The notes beneath the pieces were generated by a model that had not been told where the DNA came from, did not search any database, and saw nothing but the letters and a program-made list of their open reading frames with translations. Made by a program: the position numbers and the translations under genes. From positions 62,001-126,000 of the forward strand of contig CAZRCI010000009.1 in NCBI GenBank assembly GCA_964598535.1: a DNA stretch of 64,000 nt, in the 5' to 3' direction. Positions 35,523-43,797 of the stretch are shown here, in pieces. Each line of letters opens with the position of its first letter. The stretch's first letter is position 1. Source of the stretch: JALHMI01 sp964598535. Lineage in GTDB: Bacteria > Planctomycetota > Planctomycetia > Pirellulales > PALSA-1355.

Positions 35523-36011
35523 GGCAGAGTTCCCTTGGAGGGAATGGAACCCGCGACGCTCGGCGCCTCCGTGTCGTGTCGCAGCACAGGGGCGACCAGA
35601 GCGTGCGGTCCCAGGGTTACAAGTTTCGAAGTGGCCGTGAACGCTGGTTCAGATTCTTGGTGCACGCCGACGATCTCGCCGGCCAAGCCCGATCGCGGCG
35701 ACGGCGCCCAACGTCATCAGAGCCCAGCTCCTGACGACGTATAACTCGATCGACAAGTCCAAGTCAGGAACTAAGTCAGCACTGACGAGGACGAGTAACG
35801 TCTCTGAGGAACTGAGCCACGAAAGCGTCTTCGAGAAGAGACGCGAGAGGCGGGCGACCGACAGGTAGGCTGGCTTATTGAGACTCAGTTTCAGTAGTGG
35901 ATGGTAGCCGTTCTCTGTGTCCCGTCAATTTCCATTCCGCGCAAAAGGAACAAAAGGAAATTGAGGAGACGAGCTATTCATCCGCCAGGGTAGCTCGTAA
36001 CGTAGAGAGCA
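35523..36011. other. Intergenic stretch with a PEP-CTERM-like remnant
   Basis: No intact gene is visible. On the minus strand 35649-35729 reads SWALMTLGAVAAIGLGRR followed by basic residues and a stop, very like the helix and Arg tail of a PEP-CTERM signal. The Pro-Glu-Pro itself is missing, and the frame upstream has no start before a stop near 35930. A small hairpin GCGTCT-N8-AGACGC lies at 35825-35844. Confidence 0.45.
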
Positions 36012-36440
36012 GAGAGATTCGGAGCGGACCGGGCGGCCGCTCGGGGGCGCTTGTACGCTCCCGGGAGGAAAGTCCGGGCTCCTTAGAGCAGGGTGGTGGG
36101 TAACGCCCACCGGCCGCAAGGCCCGGGAAAGTGCAACAGAAAGCAAACCGCCACAGCGGCGGCTTCGGCCGCCGACGGTAAGGGTGAAACGGTGAGGTAA
36201 GAGCTCACCAGCAGGCTGGGTGACCAGCCTGGCTAGGTAAACCCCACCCGGAGCAAGGCCAAACAGAGTGGATTGAAACGTACGTTTCAAACGGGTCGGC
36301 TCGGCCCGTCCGACACTCGGGTAGGCTGCTAGAGGCGTCGGGCAACCGGTGCCCCAGAGAAATGGCCGCTCCCCCGCGACAGCGCACGCGCTGTCGCGGG
36401 GGAACAGAACCCGGCTTACAGGTTCGCTCCGAGTCTCTTT
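36012..36440 (+). ncRNA. rnpB: RNase P RNA, bacterial class A
   Basis: Catalytic RNA that trims the 5' ends of tRNA precursors. Conserved blocks appear in order: GAGGAAAGTCCGGGCTCC, ACAGAAAGCAAACCGCC, GGTAAGGGTGAAACGGTG, AGGTAAACCCCACCCGGAGC, AGAAATGGCCGC and ACAGAACCCGGCTTACAGG. The P1 helix closes the molecule by pairing CGGAGCGGACC (36020-36030) with GGTTCGCTCCG (36421-36431), extended by AGAGA/TCTCT. A 14-bp perfect hairpin (36371-36384 with 36389-36402, loop CACG) sits where helix P19 is found in other species and is longer than usual. A T-run just after P1 (CTCTTTTTATTT) may serve as terminator. Confidence 0.97.
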
Positions 36441-36467
36441 TTATTTGCCCTAAACATTGCAGGGCAC

Positions 36468-36875
36468 TTAGGCTGCGGGCTCTGCCGACATACCCACTTC
36501 GGCCGGAACCAGGTCGTCATCGATCTGTTGCAGAAGCTTCGAGATGCACAGCTTGTTCATGCTGGTGTGCCGATCGTGAGCCTCCGACTTGAGCGATTCA
36601 TGCAAGCTCTTGGGGAGCCGAACGGTGATCACACGCGTGGGTTCACGTGGGCCACCAGGCAAGTCGGCGTCGCACTCGCGTAGCTTGGCGAGCATCTGCT
36701 GAATCTTTTGATAATCGGGGGACTGCTCAAATTGGGCAAGAGCTTCGGGCGTTCGGTACATTTGCCGCACGATTCCATCCACGCCCAGCACTTCGCGGAA
36801 GAAGGTCACCCAGCTCGGACGCTGCTCGAAAATCTCCTCCGCCGCGCGAAAGACATCTTGTCGTTGTTCGCTCAT
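36468..36875 (-). CDS. Ribbon-helix-helix-like small protein
   Basis: 135 residues from the ATG at 36875, which has AGGAGAG 5 bases upstream. The second half contains a ribbon-helix-helix/HicB-type module: TRVITVRLPKSLHESLKSEA as the strand and first helix, then HTSMNKLCISKLLQQID as the second helix. The N-terminal half (residues 1-75) is acidic and helical (VLGVDGIVRQMYRTPEALAQF) and unassigned. It could bind DNA as a dimer. No toxin gene is next to it, so a toxin-antitoxin role is not supported. Confidence 0.75.
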   Translation of the reverse strand: MSEQRQDVFRAAEEIFEQRPSWVTFFREVLGVDGIVRQMYRTPEALAQFEQSPDYQKIQQMLAKLRECDADLPGGPREPTRVITVRLPKSLHESLKSEAHDRHTSMNKLCISKLLQQIDDDLVPAEVGMSAEPAA

Positions 36876-37186
36876 GCTCACTCTCCTGAAACGAAAGGGG
36901 AAAGCGGATCGCATAGTATCGACCCTACCACGCCCTAATCGTAATAGGCTTACAAGTCACAGCACGAATGTCATTGCTGTCATAGCACTTGCGTCGATTT
37001 TTATGAAGCCGCTGAAACCCCGGGCAGGGCTGCCTTAATTGCGGGCATCACGGCTGTGCCTAAAAAGTAGGCACACGGCATTTTCTTGTTTTACTAAGTG
37101 TCTAGTTACGGTGTCAAAAAATCCCTGGATTTTCTGGTGCTAGCGGTGCTGTGACTGCATTGCTCGGTCGACGACGTGGAAATAAG
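36876..37186. other. Intergenic stretch without recognised features
   Basis: 311 bases upstream of the ribbon-helix-helix gene. I see no convincing gene, RNA or repeat. Its own promoter presumably lies here, but no clear hexamers were found. Confidence 0.4.
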
Positions 37187-37220
37187 AAAGGGTATTCACG
37201 GGATCTCGTGAATACCCTTT
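37187..37220 (-). terminator. Rho-independent-like hairpin after the TIM-barrel gene
   Basis: A perfect 14-bp stem (37187-37200 with 37207-37220, loop of six) lies 20 bases past the stop of the minus-strand TIM-barrel gene. On the minus strand the stem ends in CCCTTTCTTATTT, a weak T-rich tail. Confidence 0.75.
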
Positions 37221-37240
37221 GAGTTATTTGTTTGGGTTGT

Positions 37241-38152
37241 TTAGGAGAGATCTGCGCGGACTTTCTCGAGTAGCTTTTTCGTGGCCAGAATTCCCAGTGG
37301 CTCGGACAGTTTTGAGCCCTCGTACTCAATTCCAACATACCCATGATAGCCGGCATCGAGCACGATCTTCAGCATCTTGACGTAATCGGTTTCGACGTGA
37401 TTTCCATCCTCGTTGAAGTTGTGGCTCTTGGCGCTCACCCCCTTGGCGAAGGGCATGAGCTCGGCCACGCCCTTGTAGGGGTCGTAACCGCGGAAGTTTC
37501 CAAAGTCCGGCAAGGTCCCACAGTTATCCATATTCACGGATTTGATTACATTCGCTAGCCATTCTCCGTTGGAGGATAGGCCGCCATGATTTTCGACGAT
37601 GATGTTGATGCCCGGAGCCGCAGCGAATTCACTTAGGCGGCGCAAGCCATCGGTCACCAGTTTGGCTTGCTCTTCGGGAGTTCCTTTCGAGTGGGCGTTA
37701 ACTCGGATGGAATGGCAGCCCAAAAATTTGGCCGCGTCAACCCACTTGTAATGGTTTTCGATGGCCGTGGTGCGTCGGTCGTTATCTGGATCTCCTAGAT
37801 TGCCCTCTCCGTCGATCATGATCAGGACGTTGGTTACACCGAGATCGGATGCGCGTTGTTTGAGATCGTTCAGATACGCCTCGTCCTTGGCCTTCTTGGC
37901 AAAAAATTGATTGACGTATTCGACGGCCTCGATCCCATAGTCTTCCTTGGCGGTTTTGGGGAAGTCCAGGTTTGAAAGCTTGCCGCTAAAGAGCGTTTTG
38001 TGCAGCGACCATTCGGCCAGCGAGATTTTGAATAGAGGCTCTTTCGGCTCAGCACGGGCAGGAACGGCAAGTGTGGCCAAGCTAGCACCGGCGGCCGCCA
38101 AGGCGGAATGTTTCAGGAACGAGCGGCGACCGAGGGCATTAGCGGAAGTCAT
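37241..38152 (-). CDS. Exported sugar phosphate isomerase/epimerase-like TIM-barrel protein
   Basis: 303 residues from the ATG at 38152. It has a Tat signal (LGRRSFLKHSALAAAGASLATLAVPARA). The mature part is an AP-endonuclease-2-type barrel (xylose isomerase-like): FKISLAEWSLHKTL, NVLIMIDGEGNLGD, SIRVNAHSKG, INIIVENHGGLSSNG, LPDFGNF, AKSHNFNEDG and YVGIEYEG. The Glu, Asp, His and Glu at these strand ends form the typical divalent-metal site. The family isomerises or epimerises sugars such as keto-inositols or hexuloses. Planctomycetes have many secreted copies of unknown substrate. A terminator hairpin follows the gene. Confidence 0.88.
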   Translation of the reverse strand: MTSANALGRRSFLKHSALAAAGASLATLAVPARAEPKEPLFKISLAEWSLHKTLFSGKLSNLDFPKTAKEDYGIEAVEYVNQFFAKKAKDEAYLNDLKQRASDLGVTNVLIMIDGEGNLGDPDNDRRTTAIENHYKWVDAAKFLGCHSIRVNAHSKGTPEEQAKLVTDGLRRLSEFAAAPGINIIVENHGGLSSNGEWLANVIKSVNMDNCGTLPDFGNFRGYDPYKGVAELMPFAKGVSAKSHNFNEDGNHVETDYVKMLKIVLDAGYHGYVGIEYEGSKLSEPLGILATKKLLEKVRADLS

Positions 38153-38693
38153 GATGGTACCTTCCAGAAAAATCGTGGGTGAAAGAGGCGTCATAGCCAT
38201 CCTGGCGGGGGGGATTGCTCGGCTCCCGCACGGGCGTGCATTTCGTTGTGGTCGGATGGCTGTAATCGAGATGACTGTAAAGTGAAATGTACCTCAGCGC
38301 CGGTGGAAAGCAACGAGAGCGACCCGCTCAAGAGCGTTTGTGCCCCGCGCCGCGCTCGAGCGCAATTTGCAACGTATCGGAGTCGCCCTAACTCTAGGCT
38401 AGAACGTTAGTTGCTTATTTGACCACCAGCCTCGATTGTGGTTAGAATCAGGCATTGCTGGTGACGAGCTTTTCGTTTGCGGCGAGCAGGCATCCCTTCA
38501 AGGCGGACGTTCGTCCGGAAGCTCGTCCAACGATTCGTCTTTGGCTGAGAATTCACATCGACCGTAAGCAGCCAAGTTCTCGGTGTCGTGTCGAGCGTGG
38601 CGGGGGTTGCCCCCAAACCTGCGGCGAAGACACCGCGTTGCGCATTATAACGCGCTGGGTGGCTATTTTTTCCCGCAGCCAAGCAAGTGATCG
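38153..38693. other. Divergent intergenic region
   Basis: 541 bases between the divergent TIM-barrel and Ser/Thr kinase genes. Open frames here have no protein-like composition. Promoters for both genes are expected, but none could be fixed by eye. Confidence 0.4.
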
Positions 38694-41633
38694 ATGAGCG
38701 ACGCCTCCAGCCAACAGCCTGTGCCGAGATCGAAGGGGTCTAGCCTTCATCCGGCCTTCGGTTCCGAGAGCCGGGGCTCGTCGCATGGCTCCGCCGCTTC
38801 GAATCCAATTTCCAGCGACGGTCAGACGGTCATTTCTACGCGTCCGCCGGTTCCCGATCTTCCCTATGTCGGGGGCGTTCCTGGAGAAGCCGCCCGTATT
38901 TGGGAGGGTGAGCAGCTCGGGCAGTTCACGCTGCAAAAGTTCGTCGGCGGTGGCGGCATGGGCATTGTATTTCGGGCCCACGACATCACGCTCGATCGCG
39001 AGGTGGCTGTCAAAGTTCTTTCGCGCGATCAGTCGGCCGATGAAGAGACCTTGCGCCGGTTTCGCAACGAGGCCCAGTCCGCGGCCCGATTGAATCACGA
39101 TAACATTGCCCGCGTGTTCTACGTTGGTGAAGATCGTGGGGTGCATTACATCGTTTTCGAGTTTATCGAAGGCGTGAACATTCGCGACCTGATCGATCGT
39201 GAGGGGCCGCTGCCGCTTAATCAGGCTCTTAGTTACACCTATCAGATTGCGTTGGCTCTCGATCATGCCAGCCAGCGTTCGGTAATCCACCGCGATATCA
39301 AGCCGTCGAACGTGCTGGTCACTTCGGCCGGCAAGGCGAAGCTCGTGGACATGGGGCTCGCGCGACTGAACCTGATGGCCCATGCTTCGAACGATCTTAC
39401 GGCGAGCGGCGTGACCCTGGGCACGTTCGACTATATCTCGCCCGAGCAGGCCCGCGATCCGCGCAGTGCCGATGTTCGTAGCGATTTGTATTCGCTTGGT
39501 TGCTCATTCTATTTCATGTTGACCGGCCGGCCGCCATTTCCAGAAGGAACCGTGTTGCAGAAGCTGCTGCAACATCAGGGAGATGCGCCACCGGATCCTC
39601 GCAGCCTGCGGCCCGAGTTGCCGAGTCAGGTGTCTCGGGTGCTGGGGCGTTTACTGGCAAAGAACCCGGCCGAGCGGTACCAGCAGCCCCTCGAGTTGAT
39701 CGAAGAGCTCGTGCCGCTGGGACAAATGCTGGGTATTGCGTTGGGCGAGGCGCCGCCGCCGCGTAGCGCGTTGCAGCCACAGCGCTCCGTGCGCCCGTGG
39801 CAGCGTCATTTGCCGTGGGCCGTGCCGTTGGCTGCGTTGCTGGTGGTGGTGGCCGCGCTCGAGTTTTCCGGTTCTCAGGCGTCGCTACCACCGGAACCCT
39901 TGTGGAGCGTACGCCCGGCCGAGCCATCGATTTCTCCGCGGGTTGAGCAGGTTACTCCTACGATCGAAGCTTCGGACGGCGAGCGTTCAGAGGCGTTGTT
40001 GCCACCGGCAATGCCTGGATCGTCCTCACGACCACAAAGTCAGGACTCGAGTCCGGTGTCGCCGCGTCGCGCGAGTCGGCCGATGAACGAGGCGTTTCCG
40101 CCGGCGGCGAGGCCGCCCGGAGATGACGCTGGGCCGGCAACGACCTCCGGAGTAGGTCCTGTCGCACCGGCCCCCAATGCGCCTTTTTTGGACGGCTTGC
40201 TCGATCTCGTCAGCCGCATGCAAAAGGAGGTCGAGGCCGCGCAGCAACGGCGTTCTGTGAGCAACACGAGTGATGAGCTTGATTTGGCAGGGACCGCAAG
40301 CGATCCGCAGCGAATGCCGAACTTGCCGTTTCCTGGCCAGCGCGAGATCCTGACGGTCGGCGACGATTCGCTTCCGAATAACTATACGAGTTTGTTGGCC
40401 GCGTGCAGCGCCGCCAAAGATGGCGATATCATTGAGTTGCACTACAACGGTTCCCGCACGGAGCGGCCGTTGGCGCTTTCCAATATCCGACTTACGATTC
40501 GTTCGGGCAGCGGCTATCGGCCGACGGTGGTTTTTGCTCCGGAGCCGGACCGCCCCTTTGCCGGTGCGCAGATGGTCGGTGTTTCCGGCGGCCAACTTTA
40601 CGTGAGAAACGTGCACTGGGAGTTGGAGTTGCCGGCCAATTCACCAACGGAGCGCGCGCTGTTCGAGGCCCAGCATGCCGAACTGTTGGATTTTGAAAAT
40701 TGCTCGTTTACTGTCCGATCGCAGCCGCCCTACTACGGCGGAGTCACGATCTTCGAGATCAAGTCTCCGCCTGGCGCCGGTACGATGGACATTCGGTCAG
40801 GCTCCGCAGCGGCAGCCAGCCAGGTCGTCAATATTCATCTCGAGAACTGCGTGGCCCGCGGCGAGGCGACCTTGCTGCGAGACAGTGAAATGCAAGCCGT
40901 GCGGTTCACCTGGAATGACGGGCTGCTGGCGATTGGCGATCGGTTGTTGGTTACCGAGGGAACATCGCTCGAGCCTCGCCAGGAGATGCGCGTCGAGGTG
41001 GTGTTGCGCCATGTGACCGCCATGGTCGGTAGCGGGCTGGTCTTGATGACCAACAGCGAGGAGGAACCCTATCAGGTGGTGGTGGATATGCGCGCAAGCG
41101 ACTGCATCATTGCCACGAGGGGTTCGGCGCCGCTGATCGAGCAGCGTGGTTCCGCAGGGATCGAAGAGTTTTTGGCCCGCTTCCAATGGAGCGCGGACAG
41201 CGTTTACTTTCAAGGGTTCAACACCTTCTGGCAGGTGATGAATTCGGCGGGACCTGGGGGATCGAAGCGGCTTACCTTCGACGACTGGCATGAATGGTCG
41301 CGGTTTACGAGCCGGCGTCAATTCGCCGGTTCGGGGGCCGTGGTTTGGAGTGCCCCGCCGCCGGCCGCGCGTCCGTATCACGCCCACTTAGCATCTGACT
41401 ATGTGCTGTCGAGCACGAGCGCCGCAGTGGGAGGGGCGAGCGATGGCGCAGACGCCGGCGCTCCGTTGCCCTATCTGCCAACGCTCGCGGTAACGTCGGG
41501 GCGAAGCGATTCGACTCGGAGTGAGCCCACGTTGCCGGCTTCACGGCCCATGTCCACACCGATGCCGATGCCGGCCGAGCCCATGCGCATGCCGCCGGAA
41601 CCGATGGGCGTGCCTAACACGGGCGGTGACTGA
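38694..41633 (+). CDS. Large membrane Ser/Thr protein kinase with a beta-helix-like outer domain
   Basis: 979 residues. A disordered Ser-rich N-terminus (1-75) leads to a Hanks-type kinase (about 80-350): glycine loop GGGGMGIVFRA, VAVKVL Lys, catalytic loop HRDIKPSN, DMG in place of DFG, activation segment GTFDYISPEQA. All catalytic residues are present. One membrane segment lies near residues 372-390 (AVPLAALLVVVAALEF). A Pro/Ser-rich linker follows. From about 550 on comes a repetitive strand-rich domain (GDIIELHYNGSRTERPLAL, NIRLTIRSGSGYRPTVVF, LYVRNVHWELEL) like a right-handed parallel beta-helix. The end is Met/Pro repetitive (MPMPAEPMRMPPEPMG). It probably senses an extracytoplasmic polysaccharide or surface signal. 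Substrates unknown. Confidence 0.92.
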   Translation: MSDASSQQPVPRSKGSSLHPAFGSESRGSSHGSAASNPISSDGQTVISTRPPVPDLPYVGGVPGEAARIWEGEQLGQFTLQKFVGGGGMGIVFRAHDITLDREVAVKVLSRDQSADEETLRRFRNEAQSAARLNHDNIARVFYVGEDRGVHYIVFEFIEGVNIRDLIDREGPLPLNQALSYTYQIALALDHASQRSVIHRDIKPSNVLVTSAGKAKLVDMGLARLNLMAHASNDLTASGVTLGTFDYISPEQARDPRSADVRSDLYSLGCSFYFMLTGRPPFPEGTVLQKLLQHQGDAPPDPRSLRPELPSQVSRVLGRLLAKNPAERYQQPLELIEELVPLGQMLGIALGEAPPPRSALQPQRSVRPWQRHLPWAVPLAALLVVVAALEFSGSQASLPPEPLWSVRPAEPSISPRVEQVTPTIEASDGERSEALLPPAMPGSSSRPQSQDSSPVSPRRASRPMNEAFPPAARPPGDDAGPATTSGVGPVAPAPNAPFLDGLLDLVSRMQKEVEAAQQRRSVSNTSDELDLAGTASDPQRMPNLPFPGQREILTVGDDSLPNNYTSLLAACSAAKDGDIIELHYNGSRTERPLALSNIRLTIRSGSGYRPTVVFAPEPDRPFAGAQMVGVSGGQLYVRNVHWELELPANSPTERALFEAQHAELLDFENCSFTVRSQPPYYGGVTIFEIKSPPGAGTMDIRSGSAAAASQVVNIHLENCVARGEATLLRDSEMQAVRFTWNDGLLAIGDRLLVTEGTSLEPRQEMRVEVVLRHVTAMVGSGLVLMTNSEEEPYQVVVDMRASDCIIATRGSAPLIEQRGSAGIEEFLARFQWSADSVYFQGFNTFWQVMNSAGPGGSKRLTFDDWHEWSRFTSRRQFAGSGAVVWSAPPPAARPYHAHLASDYVLSSTSAAVGGASDGADAGAPLPYLPTLAVTSGRSDSTRSEPTLPASRPMSTPMPMPAEPMRMPPEPMGVPNTGGD

Positions 41634-41960
41634 CGGCAACGTGGGGCGGGGCAATGTGCCCATCCTTATTCTGCCGGATGAGGTTGCTAGCAAACGGCTG
41701 GCTGCATTGGGTTGACGGCTAAAAAAGCGTTTTTTACACGGTTTCGAGGCCATCGAGCGTCGCTTGACAGCTCTTTCGGCAGTGATTCTACTGGGTTCCC
41801 GTAGCGGAATAGCGCTGCGCCGCCACGCCGACAGGCACCGAATGGCCGTGCGAGGTGACGGCCGGAACATCCCTCCTCGACTCCATCCCACGTTTTCGTT
41901 CCCGCCAGAGCCGTTGCCGCTACGTTGGCTCATCGTGTCGCAATCAAAAGTGAGACTTCC
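41634..41960. other. Intergenic stretch with A6-GCG-T6 dyad
   Basis: 327 bases. The only structure seen is AAAAAAGCGTTTTTT at 41721-41735, about 90 bases past the kinase stop. It is too short in stem GC to call a terminator with confidence. No gene is visible. Confidence 0.35.
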
Positions 41961-42374
41961 ATGAAGAATTTCTGTCTGCTCGCGTTGTTTGGAATGACGG
42001 CTGGCATGCTCCTGGCCCATATCGATTCGGCACATGCCATCGACCCATTTAAGAAGGAGTTTGAGGCCAAGTACGTCAAGGGAGAGCCCGGCACGCCCGA
42101 GGAAGAGGCCCTCGCGGCCGCGGTGAAAAAGGCCAAGTGCAATATCTGCCATGTGGGCGCCAAGAAGAAGGATAAGAACGCCTACGGCAACGCGCTCGGC
42201 GAGTTGCTCGACAAGAAGACCGACGCCAAAGACAAGGAAAAGATCCAAGACGCGCTCGAGAAGGTCGCGGCGATGAAGTCGAACCCGAGCGATTCGGCGT
42301 CGCCGACGTTTGGCGAGTTGATCAGCCAGGGCAAGTTGCCGGCTAACGAAGAGGACGCGCAGGCGGCCAAATAA
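41961..42374 (+). CDS. Small exported protein with one CxxCH motif
   Basis: 137 residues from the ATG at 41961, which opens a signal peptide (KNFCLLALFGMTAGMLLAHIDSAHA). The mature protein is Lys-rich and helical, with a single heme c motif CNICHVG near residue 62. It has no recognisable class I cytochrome fold (no C-terminal Met ligand motif), although the length would fit a minimal domain. Planctomycetes carry several such small CxxCH proteins. It may be an electron shuttle or a metal-binding protein. No redox partner gene is adjacent. Confidence 0.7.
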   Translation: MKNFCLLALFGMTAGMLLAHIDSAHAIDPFKKEFEAKYVKGEPGTPEEEALAAAVKKAKCNICHVGAKKKDKNAYGNALGELLDKKTDAKDKEKIQDALEKVAAMKSNPSDSASPTFGELISQGKLPANEEDAQAAK

Positions 42375-42593
42375 GACCGGCGTTCTCGTTAGCCAACACG
42401 CTTCAATGCGATCGGGCCGGTTCTTTCCGTGTGAGAGGGCCGGCTCGTTGCTTGCGCCGCCAGTGCTGGCGTGCTGGCAAGGGGGCAATGCCAAGCGACG
42501 GTCAAGTGGAGTGTCTGCGCTTGCCGAACAAACATCCTGATCGGCAGATTCGTCTCAGGTTCCATCCACTCCTCCTGATGCGAGCAAAATTCA

Positions 42594-43448
42594 GTGCGAC
42601 AGAACAGCCGCTTTACGCGCTTCTGGCAAACGCCAACGGTTCGTGGTACGCGCCAGCTAGCCTCGCCACGCTCGTGGTACCGGCAGCTTACGGCCCCGCA
42701 GCGGCCACTGCCCAATTGCATTATCGCCGGGGCTCAAAAGGCGGGAACGACCTCGCTGTTTGATTACCTCGGTGGGCATCCGCAATGTGCACGTTCCTAT
42801 ACCAAGGAAGTTCATTATTTCGACGACGCCCACGAGCGCGGCGAGAGTTGGTATCGGAAGCATTTTCCGCTGGCCGGCCAAAAACGCATCGTGTTCGAGT
42901 CCAGCCCCTATTACATGTTCGACCCGCGGGTGCCGCGGCGCGTTCATTCGCTGCTCCCGAATGTGAAGCTGATATTCTTGCTTCGCAATCCGATAAACCG
43001 GGCCTATTCTCACTACCAGCATTCCGTGCGTCGGGGGCACGAGCCGCTGCCGTTTGAAGAAGCATTGGAGATCGAGCAAGAGCGTGTTGCAGGGGAGCAG
43101 CAACGACTGCTCGACGATCCCGGTTTACGAAGCGATTCGCACCGCTGGTATTCCTATGCCACGCGAGGCCATTACGCCGTTCAGCTCGAAGCTTGGTTGA
43201 AATGTTTTTCTCGTGAGCAAGTGTTCATTGTCCAGGCCGAACGGCTCTTTAAGCGGCCGGACGCCGCATTTGCCGAGGTGCTCGATTTTCTCGAACTCGA
43301 CCAGTGGCAGCCGGCCGACTTTGGCAGTCACAATCGAGGGCGCTACAGCGAACCAATGAGCCCGGCCGCCGTCGCGCGCCTACGCGAAGAATTTCGTGAG
43401 CCGAATGAACGGCTGTTCGAGCTGTTGGGAGCCCGGTTTGAGTGGTAA
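42594..43448 (+). CDS. PAPS-dependent sulfotransferase (heparan-sulfotransferase-like)
   Basis: 284 residues, starting at a GTG (42594). An in-frame ATG start is absent. The 5'-phosphosulfate loop is IIAGAQKAGTTSLFDYL near residue 45. The 3'-phosphate motif is LIFLLRNPINRAYSHYQHS. These fit the Sulfotransfer_1 family that sulfates carbohydrates, such as heparan N-sulfotransferases. Catalytic Glu/His candidates lie in KEVHYFD. No signal peptide is visible, so it acts in the cytoplasm on a glycan precursor or small molecule. There are no sulfatase or glycosyltransferase genes beside it. Confidence 0.85.
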   Translation: MRQNSRFTRFWQTPTVRGTRQLASPRSWYRQLTAPQRPLPNCIIAGAQKAGTTSLFDYLGGHPQCARSYTKEVHYFDDAHERGESWYRKHFPLAGQKRIVFESSPYYMFDPRVPRRVHSLLPNVKLIFLLRNPINRAYSHYQHSVRRGHEPLPFEEALEIEQERVAGEQQRLLDDPGLRSDSHRWYSYATRGHYAVQLEAWLKCFSREQVFIVQAERLFKRPDAAFAEVLDFLELDQWQPADFGSHNRGRYSEPMSPAAVARLREEFREPNERLFELLGARFEW

Positions 43449-43797
43449 GTCGCGGGCGCGATCATAGCTTCGTAGAGGGCCGAGATACGTCAGTCGGCGG
43501 AATGGCCGTTCTTGTGATCGGCCGCTAAATGTAGTGCAGCGTCAGCTTATTCGGGTGACGCGAAAGGACGCCGAACGCGCAGGCTGTTTGGCGTAAACAA
43601 GTAAGCTAGTGATCTCGCGAAACGCGAACCCGACAACCTCGTGTTGACAGAGCATTAGCAGGCTGCTGAAAAAGTCCGTCGCGAACTTTTTCAGCCTCGC
43701 GAAGTGCGGAGGTGAACTCCGCACCGCTCGCAAAATAACGACTTACGTCGCTATAGAGACCAGCCGTTTATTCGACGCAACACGGTAGCGAAAAGCA
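43449..43797. other. Intergenic stretch ending in two tandem hairpins
   Basis: 349 bases between the sulfotransferase and DUF2254 genes. No gene is seen. It contains CTGAAAAAGT/ACTTTTTCAG (43666-43694) and, ten bases on, GTGCGGAG/CTCCGCAC (43704-43724), described separately. Confidence 0.5.
43666..43724. repeat. Pair of tandem inverted repeats
   Basis: Stem 1 is 10 bp perfect (43666-43675 with 43685-43694, loop of nine). Stem 2 is 8 bp perfect (43704-43711 with 43717-43724). The GCTGCTGAAAAAGT-type stem resembles a motif I have seen dispersed in planctomycete genomes. It could be a REP-like element, a terminator pair or a relic transposon end. No other copy was found in the window. Confidence 0.5.

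Noticed and set aside
36468..36875. Toxin-antitoxin reading of the ribbon-helix-helix gene
   Set aside because: No partner toxin frame of suitable size lies on either side.
41721..41735. A6-GCG-T6 palindrome as terminator of the large kinase gene
   Set aside because: The stem is only A-T pairs, 90 bases past the stop. Too weak to call.
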